A stretch of DNA of 32,303 nt, taken from assembly GCA_016744655.1 (NCBI GenBank), contig JADGDY010000043.1, positions 1-32,303 of the forward strand, given 5' to 3'. This stretch comes from Bacteroidales bacterium (GTDB taxonomy: Bacteria; Bacteroidota; Bacteroidia; Bacteroidales; UBA12170). Position numbers and translations under genes: made by a program. The notes under the pieces are model-generated. The model did not search any database. It saw nothing but the letters and a program-made list of their open reading frames with translations, and was not told the DNA's origin. Shown here piece by piece: positions 1 to 8,718 of the stretch. Numbering within the stretch: position 1 is the stretch's first letter; each line of letters opens with the position of its first letter.

Positions 1-92
1 ATTCTCAGTTCGATAATAAGTGAAATTCTATTATTAGAACATTAAATCATTTCCTGCATGCCCATGTGTCTACGTGCTTAGCCATCAGCTTA

Positions 93-959
93 TTAAATCT
101 TCCGATAATTCTTATATTCTCCAACGCGAATACCAGTCAAATTCTCCAAATGATATAGAAACCAGTTTTTCAATCCGAAGTTTTTTTGTGTAGGATCAAA
201 ATCAAAGCTCCAGTTTAATTTGTTTATCCTATTTTTCATGACTTCAGGTGGAGTTCCATTAAACGATTTTAAACTATCTATTTGGCTATAATCAAACTGA
301 CCTTTTGGTTGATTCTTGGCCACATAATCATCAGAATGCCATAAACTAAGGAAGTTTTTGATTTTTGCAGTTTGCATTTCAGGTGGCTTTACCCAGCCAT
401 AGTGATAGATATAGGCGTCTATTTCTTTTACATGTAGCTTTTGCCCATTATTTCTAAAACCTTGAGCATCTTTATACGATTTGAAATTTGAATTGTTTTT
501 TATAACTCGTATTTCTCGTCGATACCATTTTCTACTGTCACCTACAAAATCGTAGGAACCATAAAAGTGTAAATATTTAAAGAGTAAACCTTCTACTTTG
601 TCCTCCTCTTTGTATTTTTCCATGGCTGTTTTAATGGTCTCGTGATATTTCTCATGAACCACTTCGTCACCTTGTATGTAGAAACACCAATCGCTATCTT
701 TAGTTACATGAGCCAGTGCTTTATTGGTTTCTTCAGCTAAAACTCGTCCACCTTCTCTTAAACTCAAATCCCACTCGGTCTCTATAATCTTGACTTTATT
801 AGAATCGATATTCTGAATTAATTCTAAGGTGGCATCTTCCGATTTTCCAACGGCAACCACTACTTCATCGCAGAGAGGAAGAATGCTTTGGATGCTTTCT
901 ACAATAGGATAATCGTAGAGTACTGCATTTCTGATGAAGGTAAAACCGCTGACTTTCAC
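93..959 (-). CDS. GT-A type glycosyltransferase (family 2-like)
   Basis: The product is 288 aa and probably transfers a sugar from a nucleotide-sugar donor in envelope polysaccharide or glycolipid synthesis; donor and acceptor cannot be read from the sequence. The N-terminus looks like a GT-A fold: a first strand and loop MKVSGFTFIRNA, a DEVVVAVGKSED strand-turn near residues 31-42, and an acidic QGDE (96-99) at the place of the metal-binding DxD. There is no signal peptide or membrane segment, so it is probably cytoplasmic. The start is GTG: an in-frame TAA lies 21 bp upstream and the first internal Met is beyond residue 100. It lies 123 bp downstream of purB on the same strand and I see no TAnnTTTG box in front of it, so read-through from purB is possible. 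The family call is firm, the specificity unknown. Confidence 0.8.
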   Translation of the reverse strand: MKVSGFTFIRNAVLYDYPIVESIQSILPLCDEVVVAVGKSEDATLELIQNIDSNKVKIIETEWDLSLREGGRVLAEETNKALAHVTKDSDWCFYIQGDEVVHEKYHETIKTAMEKYKEEDKVEGLLFKYLHFYGSYDFVGDSRKWYRREIRVIKNNSNFKSYKDAQGFRNNGQKLHVKEIDAYIYHYGWVKPPEMQTAKIKNFLSLWHSDDYVAKNQPKGQFDYSQIDSLKSFNGTPPEVMKNRINKLNWSFDFDPTQKNFGLKNWFLYHLENLTGIRVGEYKNYRKI

Positions 960-980
960 GTTATAATGTGTATTTGTTTA

Positions 981-1069
981 ACTGTCTGAACTTTAAAGAT
1001 GATGATTTTTTATTTCCTTAAGGTAGGGAGATAAAAAATGAATGAACACCAGTATAAAATTCAGACAGT
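981..1069. repeat. Nested inverted repeats in the purB-glycosyltransferase spacer
   Basis: The arms 981-990 and 1060-1069 are perfect 10-bp inverted copies (actgtctgaa / ttcagacagt). Nested inside, 1006-1020 and 1024-1038 can pair over 15 positions around a 3-nt loop on the plus strand, with two G-T wobbles; in the minus-strand (purB-sense) transcript these two become C-A mismatches. There is no T-run after the stem in either direction, so this is not a classical terminator. It may be an RNA structure or a binding site. Confidence 0.5.
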
Positions 1070-1082
1070 CGAAATCTTTTAT

Positions 1083-2435
1083 CTAATAATTTAATATACC
1101 TGTATAATTGGAAGGATTAATCTTTTTCAGTTCTTCTTTTACCTCATCAGAAATATCAAGATTTTCCACAAATGCAGCCATACTTTCTGCATTAATCTTT
1201 TCGTTGGTACGTGTTAAATCCTTTAGCGCTTCATAAGGATTTGGATAATTCTCTCTACGAAGAATGGTTTGAATGGCTTCAGCAACTACAGGCCAATTAT
1301 TTTCTAAATCTTCTGCTAGTTTAACTTCATTAAGAATTAATTTACCTAATCCCTTTTGTAAAGATAGAATAGAAATAATCATATGTCCCAAAGGCACTCC
1401 AAGATTACGAGTAACTGTGGAATCCGTTAAATCTCTCTGTAGACGAGAAATAGGAAGTTTAGCAGCTAAATGCTCCATAATTGCATTGGCTAAACCAATG
1501 TTTCCCTCAGAGTTTTCAAAATCGATAGGATTTACTTTATGAGGCATTGCTGAGGAACCCACTTCACCTTTTTTAATTTTTTGCTTGAAATAATCCATGC
1601 TGATATAGGTCCAGATATCGCGATCTAAATCCATCATGATATTATTAATTCGCTTTAAATTATCGAAAAAAGCAGCCATATAATCATAATGCTCAATTTG
1701 CGTCGTGTTTTGTAATCGAGAAAGACCAAGCTTTTCGGCAACAAATTTATTCCCGAACTCCACCCAGTTGATTTGAGGATAGGCTACATGATGGGCATTA
1801 AAGTTCCCAGTTGCTCCTCCAAATTTTGCAGCGTAAGGAATTTGCTCTAACATTTTAAATTGGTTGTCAAGACGTTCCACGAAAACATAAATCTCTTTTC
1901 CTAAACTCGTTGGAGAAGCTGTTTGTCCATGTGTACGGGCCAGCATTGGAATGTTTTTCCATTCGTTGGCCTTGTTCATTAACTCTTTTCTAAGCTGTGT
2001 TAAAGCAGGCTGAACTACATCTTCAAATCCAAGTTTTAAACTCAAAGGAGTAGCGGTATTATTAATATCTTGACTGGTTAAACCGAAGTGAATAAACTCT
2101 TTAAATTGACCAAGGTTTAAAGCATCGAATTTCTCTTTAAGAAAGTACTCAACAGCTTTAACATCATGATTGGTTACTGATTCTATTTCTTTGATTCTTA
2201 GAGCATCAGTACTCTCGAATGATTCGTAAATATGACGTAAATCCTTAAATAGATCTGTATTGAAATCTTTTAACTGTGGAAGAGGTATTTCGCATAAGCT
2301 TATGAAGTATTCCACTTCAACCTGAACACGATATTTTATTAGACCCTCCTCAGAGAAATATTTCCCTAATTTTTCAGTTTTACTTCGGTATCTTCCGTCA
2401 ATAGGAGATATGGCATTAAGAGCTGTAAGTTCCAT
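1083..2435 (-). CDS. purB: Adenylosuccinate lyase
   Basis: Cytoplasmic enzyme of purine synthesis. It splits fumarate from SAICAR (giving AICAR) and from adenylosuccinate (giving AMP). The 450-aa length fits the E. coli-type PurB subgroup, as does the N-terminus ELTALNAISPIDGRY. The fumarase/aspartase superfamily signature GSSAMPHKVNP is at residues 293-303, including the flexible-loop serines S294/S295. The RTHGQTASPTS segment (167-177) carries the conserved catalytic-type histidine H169, and TSQDINNTA (120-128) is the other conserved region. It starts at ATG, with a TATCTTTG promoter element 17 bp before the start codon. No key residue is missing. Confidence 0.97.
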   Translation of the reverse strand: MELTALNAISPIDGRYRSKTEKLGKYFSEEGLIKYRVQVEVEYFISLCEIPLPQLKDFNTDLFKDLRHIYESFESTDALRIKEIESVTNHDVKAVEYFLKEKFDALNLGQFKEFIHFGLTSQDINNTATPLSLKLGFEDVVQPALTQLRKELMNKANEWKNIPMLARTHGQTASPTSLGKEIYVFVERLDNQFKMLEQIPYAAKFGGATGNFNAHHVAYPQINWVEFGNKFVAEKLGLSRLQNTTQIEHYDYMAAFFDNLKRINNIMMDLDRDIWTYISMDYFKQKIKKGEVGSSAMPHKVNPIDFENSEGNIGLANAIMEHLAAKLPISRLQRDLTDSTVTRNLGVPLGHMIISILSLQKGLGKLILNEVKLAEDLENNWPVVAEAIQTILRRENYPNPYEALKDLTRTNEKINAESMAAFVENLDISDEVKEELKKINPSNYTGILNY

Positions 2436-2451
2436 TTTTTCAAAATTTTTG

Positions 2452-2459
2452 CAAAGATA
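2452..2459 (-). promoter_or_regulatory. Promoter -7 element for purB
   Basis: The minus strand reads TATCTTTG, an exact match to the Bacteroidota TAnnTTTG -7 element, followed by C and an A/T-rich leader of about 16 bp before the purB ATG. No clear -33 TTTG is seen at the usual distance. The same TATCTTTGC octamer plus C precedes three other transcription units in this window. Confidence 0.65.
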
Positions 2460-2772
2460 AAGAAATGGATAAATAAATTAGATTTTATGTTTGGAACCTT
2501 AGTTGGGAAATGTTGAAATATTGTGTGAAATAGGAGCTTCTTTGCGGCTTAAATACTTTGTATGAGTTTACTACTGGAATATTGAAAGTAGCCAGGATTT
2601 GTAAAGAGGGCCAAAAGATAGTAAGGAATGTACTTGGTAATAAGAGTTCTTAAATGCTAACACGGCCTAGATGATCAGTGTGAGAACAATCTTACTTTGG
2701 GTTCAATGTTTTACATGGGTTAATAATTGTTAAGAATGGCAGGATAATTTCAATGGTTGAGATAAAAACAAG
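2460..2772. other. Intergenic region between divergent purB and coaX
   Basis: About 310 bp between two divergent promoters. I find no coding sequence, RNA gene, strong hairpin or repeat in it; reading frames are short and broken by stops. It may simply hold upstream promoter elements. Confidence 0.5.
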
Positions 2773-2780
2773 TAGTTTTG
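2773..2780 (+). promoter_or_regulatory. Promoter -7 element for the coaX operon
   Basis: TAGTTTTG matches TAnnTTTG and lies 17 bp before the coaX ATG, a spacing close to that of the purB element. No convincing -33 box is seen. It would drive the coaX-to-corC operon. Confidence 0.5.
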
Positions 2781-2797
2781 GCCTTTAATTAACATTC

Positions 2798-3529
2798 ATG
2801 AGTGAGAGACTAATTTTAGATTTTGGTAATACGCTAAAAAAAGCCGCTGTTTATGAGGGAGATGTTTTATTAGAGCTGCATTCATCTAATAAAGATATAA
2901 TTCCTGTAATAGAGGCCTTAAAGCAGAAATATCCACAAATGAAGCGAGCTATTCTGAGCACGGTAGTTCAAATCGATGTGCATCTTCTACATTATCTAAA
3001 GCAGAATTTTCATTTCTTATTGTTTAATCATGAAACAGCAATACCCATTAAAAATGTTTATAAAACTCCTATTACTTTGGGAAAAGACAGAATAGCTGCT
3101 GCGATAGGAGCTTATAAGCTATTTCCTAAAAAGAATGTATTAGTTATTGATGCAGGGAGTAGCATTACTTATGAGATATTATCACAAAATGGGGATTATT
3201 GTGGAGGAGCGATTTCTTTGGGCATACATCTTAGAGCAAAAGCATTGAACCATTTTACAGATCAATTGCCATTGGTGGAACCCAGATTACAAGTGGATTT
3301 AGTTGGTAATGATACAGAATCTTGTCTTCAAAGTGGAATTGTGAATGGTGCGATAGCTGAGCTAAGTGCCATGATACAAGGGTATGAGAATCAATTCGAA
3401 GATTTAAAAATTATTTTAACAGGTGGAGATGCTATTTATTTTGAAAAAAGCCTAAAATATAACATCTTTGCATCCGAAAATTTAGTGCTCGAAGGCTTAA
3501 ATTATATACTGGATTATAATGATATATAG
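2798..3529 (+). CDS. coaX: Type III pantothenate kinase
   Basis: Cytoplasmic enzyme that phosphorylates pantothenate, the first step of coenzyme A synthesis. At 243 aa it has the normal length for CoaX. The ASKHA-fold motifs are present: DFGNT at residues 8-12 (phosphate-binding loop), GKDR at 95-98 (the conserved Asp-Arg of the active site), DAGSS at 118-122, the glycine-rich CGGAISLG around 135-142, and LTGGDA near the C-terminus. The usual DAGTA-type motif reads DAGSS, a mild variant. It is first in a plus-strand operon and its end overlaps the next gene by 11 bp, so translation is probably coupled. Confidence 0.92.
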   Translation: MSERLILDFGNTLKKAAVYEGDVLLELHSSNKDIIPVIEALKQKYPQMKRAILSTVVQIDVHLLHYLKQNFHFLLFNHETAIPIKNVYKTPITLGKDRIAAAIGAYKLFPKKNVLVIDAGSSITYEILSQNGDYCGGAISLGIHLRAKALNHFTDQLPLVEPRLQVDLVGNDTESCLQSGIVNGAIAELSAMIQGYENQFEDLKIILTGGDAIYFEKSLKYNIFASENLVLEGLNYILDYNDI

Positions 3530-4799
3530 AAAAAAACTACTATTTGTGTTGACCATCTTGTTAGGAATGGCATCATTTGGCTATTCTCAAGGAACCGTAA
3601 CTTCTCCTTACTCTTTCATTGGATTGGGGGATGGCTACGATAAGGGAAACATAAGAGCACTAAGTATGGGGGGTGTAGATATTGCACTTAGAAACCCGAT
3701 GTACATTAACATGTTAAACCCTGCAGGGTTATCTGGAATAGATAGCCTTTCATTTGTAGGTAGTGTTGGTGTGGCCATGAATAATTCCACATACAGTACC
3801 AATACTTTGGAGAGTTCTTTCTCTTCTGCCAATATTAATCATTTGGCTTTTGCTTTTCCTATCACAAAATGGTGGAGAACGGGATTGCTTTTACTTCCAT
3901 ATTCAAGTGTAGGATATGAGGTAAACGACAGCGATCTAATAGAAAATGTTGGTAATGTAGATTACATGTACGATGGAGATGGTGGAATGGATGTGATTAC
4001 TTGGTCCAATGCTTTTTCACTCAATAAACAATTAGCTGTCGGAATTAGTTCTAGTTATTACTTTGGTAAAGTAGAACATTCTAGAACCGTAAATTTCCCT
4101 GATTCGGCATATGTTTTCAATTCATTGGTTAAAGAGTCTGTGCATATAAATGGTTTGTTTTTTGAGTTAGGATTACAATACCATTTGCCATTAGATGCTA
4201 ACAATACTCTCGGGTTTGGATTAACATATGGTAATGAATCAAAGTTAAATGCATCCACTGATTATGTGGCTGTTACCTATTTAGGTGATGATACATATAA
4301 TAATGGAACAGTTGATACCATTCGTGTTTGGGAAAAGTCAGCAAATACTGTTAAATTACCATATTCGGTAGGCTTTGGAATGAGTTGGGTAAAGAAAGAT
4401 AAATTAACAGTTGCAGCAGATTTTAGATTTGAAAACTGGAAAGATTTTGAATACTTAGATAGTAAACTCGATTTAAGTAATAAGTTAAGAGCCAATATTG
4501 GTGCTGAGTTTATTCCTGAAAGTAACAATCTATCAGCCTATTGGAAGATGATTCATTATCGAATGGGATTTCGATATGAACATCTCGGCATGAAGTTTGC
4601 TGATAATGAAATGAAAGAGTATGCTTTATCTGTAGGATTTGGCTTACCTTTGCGAAAGAGTCAAACATTCGTAAATTTAGGATTTGAATTGGGACAAAAT
4701 GGGACATTAGAAAATGACCTCATCCAAGAACGATTCTTTAGAGTAATGTTAGGAGTTTCTATTAAAGAAAACTGGTTTAGAAAAAGTAAATATTTATAA
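3519..4799 (+). CDS. Outer-membrane beta-barrel protein (OmpP1/FadL-like)
   Basis: The product is 426 aa. A signal peptide (K5-K6, a hydrophobic run, then GYSQ) gives a mature start near Q24. The mature N-terminus SPYSFIGLGDGYD followed by a small-residue-rich LSMGG segment is typical of Bacteroidota barrels related to the long-chain fatty-acid channel family. The rest alternates hydrophobic and polar residues with many aromatic and glycine turns, as in a transmembrane beta-barrel. The position after coaX and before TPR, lptC and corC genes suggests an envelope role, but the substrate is unknown. It is not a recognisable PorP/SprF barrel. Start ATG lies within the coaX end. Confidence 0.72.
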   Translation: MIYRKKLLFVLTILLGMASFGYSQGTVTSPYSFIGLGDGYDKGNIRALSMGGVDIALRNPMYINMLNPAGLSGIDSLSFVGSVGVAMNNSTYSTNTLESSFSSANINHLAFAFPITKWWRTGLLLLPYSSVGYEVNDSDLIENVGNVDYMYDGDGGMDVITWSNAFSLNKQLAVGISSSYYFGKVEHSRTVNFPDSAYVFNSLVKESVHINGLFFELGLQYHLPLDANNTLGFGLTYGNESKLNASTDYVAVTYLGDDTYNNGTVDTIRVWEKSANTVKLPYSVGFGMSWVKKDKLTVAADFRFENWKDFEYLDSKLDLSNKLRANIGAEFIPESNNLSAYWKMIHYRMGFRYEHLGMKFADNEMKEYALSVGFGLPLRKSQTFVNLGFELGQNGTLENDLIQERFFRVMLGVSIKENWFRKSKYL

Positions 4800-4812
4800 A
4801 AAATAGAGTACC

Positions 4813-6219
4813 ATGAATGCAAAGATCCTATACACGGCATTAGCAGTTTTAATTGGCTTATCAAGTTTTGCCAATTCCAACAGCTATAATTTTGAAGAAA
4901 ACCTTGATTTTGAAAACAGCGAGTTAATTGGTGGTGGTAAATACGGTGATGACAGTGTTGCTTGTATTACAAACCTTTCTTTATATAAAGAATATTATAA
5001 ACAGTGGAAATCTACTAGTTATAAAAGTGAAGCTGTAAATGATGCTATCATTCCTTGGAGAAAAGTATATAATGGCTGTCCAAAGGCTTCTCAAAAAATG
5101 TATCAAGATGGTGTGAAAATGATGGAGTACTATTTCATGAAAGCAGATGAAGATACTAAGCAAGCTTATGTAGATACTGTAGAGATGATTTATTTAAAGC
5201 GCCTTGAATATTTCCCAACAAAAAAAGGGAAAAGTCAAAAAGGTAGCCTTTATGGAAGATTGGGAGTTTCTATCATGAAAAAATCTCCAAACAATGCTGA
5301 TAAGGCATATGATTACCTAAAAGAATCTGTAGCCTTAGAACAAGGAAATTCTTCAGTATCAAACTTGGTTTATTATTTCCGTGCTACTATTAAGAAAGTG
5401 AAAATGGGACATGCTGAAGCTACTTTAGTAGTTGATACTTATGATGAATTAAGTACATTAATTGATGAGAACATTGATGCCAATATTGATAATCCAAAGA
5501 AATTAGCTCAGTGGGAAACTGCTAGAGGAAATGTTGAGAAAACCTTTGAACCTTACGCTACTTGTGATGCTTTAGTAGGGATTTATTCTAAGAAAATGGA
5601 AGAAACTCCAGAAGATATAGACCTATTGAAAAAGGTGACTAAAATCTTAAAGAAAAAGAAATGTACAGATTCTCCTTTGTTCTTTACGGCAACTGAAAAT
5701 TTATATGCTCTTGAGCCAACACCAAATGCAGCAATGCTAATGGGAAAAATGCTTATTTCTAAGGAAAACTATACAGAAGCTGCTAAACTGATGGAAGAAG
5801 CAGTTGAAATGATAGAAGACCCAAGAGAACAAGCTGACATCTTAAGCGATTTAGGGAAGATTTACTATAAGTTAAATCAATATCCTAAGGCTCGTACATA
5901 TGCTAGAAAAGCATTAAAGTTAAATCCTGCTGATGGTATGTCTTATATACTAATAGGAGATATGTATGCAGCTTCTGCTGATAAATGTGGTTCTAATGAT
6001 TTGGAAAAAAAGACTGCTTATTGGGCGGCTGTAGATAAGTATTATCAAGCGAAAAAAGCAAATCCAGAATTAGCTGACTTAGCCAATAAAAGAGTAGCGA
6101 CTTATTCCAAGTATTTCCCTCAAATGGATAAGATATTCTTCCACGATTTAGTAGAAGGATCTTCATATAAAGTGGAGTGTTGGATTAATGAAACTACAAC
6201 TGTGAGAGCAGCCAAATAA
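4813..6219 (+). CDS. Secreted TPR-repeat protein
   Basis: The product is 468 aa with a signal peptide (about residues 1-21, ending SSFANS), so it is exported to the periplasm or surface. The C-terminal half contains tetratricopeptide-type helix pairs: residues of about 308-345 (LMGKMLISKENYTEAAKLME) and about 345-385 (DLGKIYYKLNQYPKARTYAR followed by the canonical ALKLNPAD). The N-terminal half is helical with weaker repeats. TPRs usually hold protein partners; the partner here is unknown, and the envelope operon suggests an assembly or scaffold role. Start ATG is 13 bp after the barrel gene. Confidence 0.75.
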   Translation: MNAKILYTALAVLIGLSSFANSNSYNFEENLDFENSELIGGGKYGDDSVACITNLSLYKEYYKQWKSTSYKSEAVNDAIIPWRKVYNGCPKASQKMYQDGVKMMEYYFMKADEDTKQAYVDTVEMIYLKRLEYFPTKKGKSQKGSLYGRLGVSIMKKSPNNADKAYDYLKESVALEQGNSSVSNLVYYFRATIKKVKMGHAEATLVVDTYDELSTLIDENIDANIDNPKKLAQWETARGNVEKTFEPYATCDALVGIYSKKMEETPEDIDLLKKVTKILKKKKCTDSPLFFTATENLYALEPTPNAAMLMGKMLISKENYTEAAKLMEEAVEMIEDPREQADILSDLGKIYYKLNQYPKARTYARKALKLNPADGMSYILIGDMYAASADKCGSNDLEKKTAYWAAVDKYYQAKKANPELADLANKRVATYSKYFPQMDKIFFHDLVEGSSYKVECWINETTTVRAAK

Positions 6220-6225
6220 ATGTAA

Positions 6226-6804
6226 TTGGATACATTAAAAACATATAGATTAATTGCAAAAAGCATGGCCGGTATTTTTATACTGGCTATGCTTTTTTCT
6301 TGTGAAAACGAAATGGCTACCATTCAAAACCAGACTAGCCAAGATACCTTACCATCTGAAATGGCCAAAGACATTGCTGTTCACTTTTCCGATTCAGGCC
6401 ATTTAAAAGTATTACTTAAAAGTCCTGAATTGTTGAAATATGGAGGTGATGATCCCTATATGTTGTTTCCCAAAGGAATTCATGTGTTCTTTTATGATTC
6501 TGTTGATGCTTTAACCTCAGAAATAGAATCGGATTATGCCATCAGCTATGATAAAAAGAAAATGATGGAGGTTCGTAAAAATGTAATCATCCAGGATCAT
6601 AAAAAGGGAAAAGAGCTATTTACAGAAGTATTATATTGGGATCAGGCCAAACAACTGGTTTGGAACGATGCTTTTGTTACCATTAAAGAAAATGGTAGAA
6701 TTATGCATGGTGATAGCATGAGAGCAAGTGAAAGTCTCGATCATTTTGAATTATTTCAAGTGAGGGCTACCATAGACATTGTTGAAGAAGATACCATTAA
6801 ATAA
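6226..6804 (+). CDS. lptC: LPS export protein LptC-like lipoprotein
   Basis: LptC bridges the inner-membrane LptB2FG transporter and the periplasmic LptA in LPS export. The 192-aa length fits the family, and the segments around VRKNVIIQD (about 116-124), TEVLYWD and IMHGDSMRAS show the short beta-strand periodicity of the LptA/LptC fold. The N-terminus is basic (K5, R8, K12), then hydrophobic, ending LFSC with C26, so a lipid-anchored form is likely although Phe at the -2 position is off consensus. Start: only TTG at 6226 keeps the charged n-region. It is preceded by an in-frame TAA, which is itself preceded by an ATG that directly follows the TPR stop codon. The end overlaps the next ATG by one base (TAATG). 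Confidence 0.78.
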   Translation: MDTLKTYRLIAKSMAGIFILAMLFSCENEMATIQNQTSQDTLPSEMAKDIAVHFSDSGHLKVLLKSPELLKYGGDDPYMLFPKGIHVFFYDSVDALTSEIESDYAISYDKKKMMEVRKNVIIQDHKKGKELFTEVLYWDQAKQLVWNDAFVTIKENGRIMHGDSMRASESLDHFELFQVRATIDIVEEDTIK

Positions 6805-8060
6805 TGTACGATTATTATATCATCATATGGAGTTTGCTTTTTTCTGCTTTGTTTAGTGGATTAGAAATAGCATTTGTAAGTTCTTCTCGTCTGAGGATGG
6901 AGATAGAAAAAAAAGGAAGTTCTAAACCATGGTTGTATGAAATATATAAGCACCCCAATAAGTTAATAGCAACACTACTTTTAGGTAATAATGTTTCATT
7001 GGTTTTTTATGGATTTGCTGCTGCAACTATATTGCACGATCCTATTGTAAACCTTTTGGGGCCATTAGGGAATAGTGATTTTTTGATCCTGTTGCTACAG
7101 ACTATTATTTCTACTTTTGTGATATTAATAATTGCAGAGTTTATTCCAAAGGTGTTATTTAGTATAAACCCCAATAAAATATTAAGGTTTTTCACCATTC
7201 CCATTTTTATTCTTTATTACCTCTTAACTCCGATAGTCCTTTTTGTTTATTGGTTAGCTTCTATTATTCTTAAATATGGTTTTGGTTTGAAACTTAAAGA
7301 GGAGGATGAGCAATTCTCACCAGTTGAGCTTAACGAATTAGTGCAAGAAATAAATGAGGATGAAGAGAGCCTGAGTATTGGAGAGCAAGAAAAAGAGATT
7401 TTTAAAAATGCCATCGACTTTAGGACTGTGAAAATTCGCGAATGTATGATTCCAAGGACAGAGGTCCAGGCAGTAGAAGTAACCGATGATTTATTGATCG
7501 TTAAGAATTTATTTGTGGCAAGTGGACATTCTAAATTGATGGTTTATCGCGATAATATCGATAATATTATTGGTTATGTACATAGTTTCGATTTATTTAA
7601 AAAACCTGAGGATCTTGGAAAGATACTACGTCCTATCGATTTTATTCCAGAAACCATGATGGCACATTTGGCTCTCTCATTATTTATTAAGAAGAACAAG
7701 TCGATAGCAGTGGTAGTTGACGAGTTTGGTGGAACAAGCGGAATCGTTTCCATGGAAGATATTATGGAGGAGATTTTTGGAGAAATCCAAGATGAACACG
7801 ATAAAGAAAAGCAAATAGAAAAGAAAATTAGTGATAAGGAGTTTCTGTTTTCGGCTAGAATAGAAATAGATCATATCAATGAGAAATATCACTTAAGAAT
7901 TCCTGAAGGTGAGGAATATGAAACCCTAGCAGGTTATATCATCATCAATAGTGGAAGTATTCCACAGCCAGGCGAGGAGATCACCATCAAAGATTATTGC
8001 TTCAAAATTGTAAAAGCCACCGAAAACAGAATTGAAGTGATCAAAATGACTTTATTGTAA
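6804..8060 (+). CDS. CorC/HlyC-family membrane protein with DUF21 and CBS domains
   Basis: The product is 418 aa with the usual CNNM/CorC layout: an N-terminal DUF21 membrane domain (residues 1 to about 190, about four hydrophobic helices, with the conserved LLGNNVSLVFYG near 61-72), two CBS motifs (about 212-270 and 275-335; the second contains VVVDEFGGTSGIVSMEDI), and a C-terminal CorC_HlyC domain (about 345-418). It sits in the inner membrane. Relatives are linked to magnesium or cobalt efflux; the old 'hemolysin' label is historical. It is the last intact gene of the coaX operon. In related bacteria this place is often followed by a peptidyl-prolyl isomerase gene (from memory); here a pseudogene follows. 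Confidence 0.88.
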   Translation: MYDYYIIIWSLLFSALFSGLEIAFVSSSRLRMEIEKKGSSKPWLYEIYKHPNKLIATLLLGNNVSLVFYGFAAATILHDPIVNLLGPLGNSDFLILLLQTIISTFVILIIAEFIPKVLFSINPNKILRFFTIPIFILYYLLTPIVLFVYWLASIILKYGFGLKLKEEDEQFSPVELNELVQEINEDEESLSIGEQEKEIFKNAIDFRTVKIRECMIPRTEVQAVEVTDDLLIVKNLFVASGHSKLMVYRDNIDNIIGYVHSFDLFKKPEDLGKILRPIDFIPETMMAHLALSLFIKKNKSIAVVVDEFGGTSGIVSMEDIMEEIFGEIQDEHDKEKQIEKKISDKEFLFSARIEIDHINEKYHLRIPEGEEYETLAGYIIINSGSIPQPGEEITIKDYCFKIVKATENRIEVIKMTLL

Positions 8061-8094
8061 TACCATTTAAATATCCGTATGATGGATAAATAAA

Positions 8095-8528
8095 TTGAAA
8101 TAAGCAAATTGTAATAAAAGTGAGGATAATGTAAGTCCTGATAATCCTGTATTATCGGAAGGAGCTATTAGCCTTAATGTTGACGGTAACAGTTGGAATG
8201 CATCATTAGCCCTCCAAGGAATTAATACCAATGGTGTGATTAATGAAGCAGGTAACGACTCAGATGCCAAGTAGGCAAGTGTAATTTTGTATGGAGTGAC
8301 AGAGCCCGGAACCTATAGTATTGGTGGGATGTACTCATCAATTCAAGTGAACTGAAGGTTTTGTACAAACCGAAATTTAATCTGCAACTGATGTTATTAG
8401 TTCTGGATCTATTTCAGTAACTGAATTAAGATCATCGAAAATAAAAAGAAGGTTTACTTTCATTGGAATGAACACTACATAAGCAACAAAAAGTAATGCA
8501 GATGATAGTTTTGAGGCTGTTTTTTTAA
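8095..8528 (+). pseudogene. Decayed secreted DUF6252-like Ig-type protein
   Basis: The frame from 8119 reads SEDNVSPDNPVLSEGAISL, then VDGNSWNASLALQG and, after an in-frame TAG at 8272, ASVILYGVTEPGTYSIGG. A one-base loss near 8350 shifts the frame, after which EGFVQTEI, stop (TAA 8378), SATDVISSGSISVTEL, RRFTFIGMNTT, stop (TAA 8480), NADDSFEAVF follow. Removing one T from the 7-T run at 8520-8526 would put a stop right after AVF. The order (exposed hydrophilic start, VDGxxWNAS, PGTYS, SGSISVTEL, FTF, FEAVF) is the pattern I know from small secreted Bacteroidota proteins of the DUF6252 kind. A Cys codon at 8110 (ANCNKS) may be the old lipoprotein cysteine; the signal peptide is lost or unreadable. 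The family name is from memory and unsearched. Confidence 0.62.
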
Positions 8529-8655
8529 TCAACTTATACTTACTAATCATTAATACATCTTACATCAACTTGGATTATTAAGTCATTTTCTTCAGATTTG
8601 GTTTTTTTGTGTCCATACAATCTATAAACAATGTAACATCTGTGACTAGAAATAT

Positions 8656-8663
8656 TATCTTTG
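8656..8663 (+). promoter_or_regulatory. Promoter -7 element for the PASTA-T9SS-rluD operon
   Basis: TATCTTTG followed by C, identical to the purB element. It lies 55 bp before the PASTA gene ATG. No clear -33 TTTG is visible. The stretch from the pseudogene to here (8529-8655) holds nothing else I recognise. Confidence 0.6.
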
Positions 8664-8718
8664 CCGTTTACAATAAATTAGGCCTTTGGGCAGTTAAGTA
8701 TTTGATGATTTAAATCTT

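Noticed and set aside
1..92. Left edge before the glycosyltransferase stop
   Set aside because: Too short to judge; no coding frame, hairpin or RNA can be supported.
8067..8270. Minus-strand frame of 67 codons after corC
   Set aside because: It is the reverse side of the pseudogene, whose plus-strand reading is coherent.
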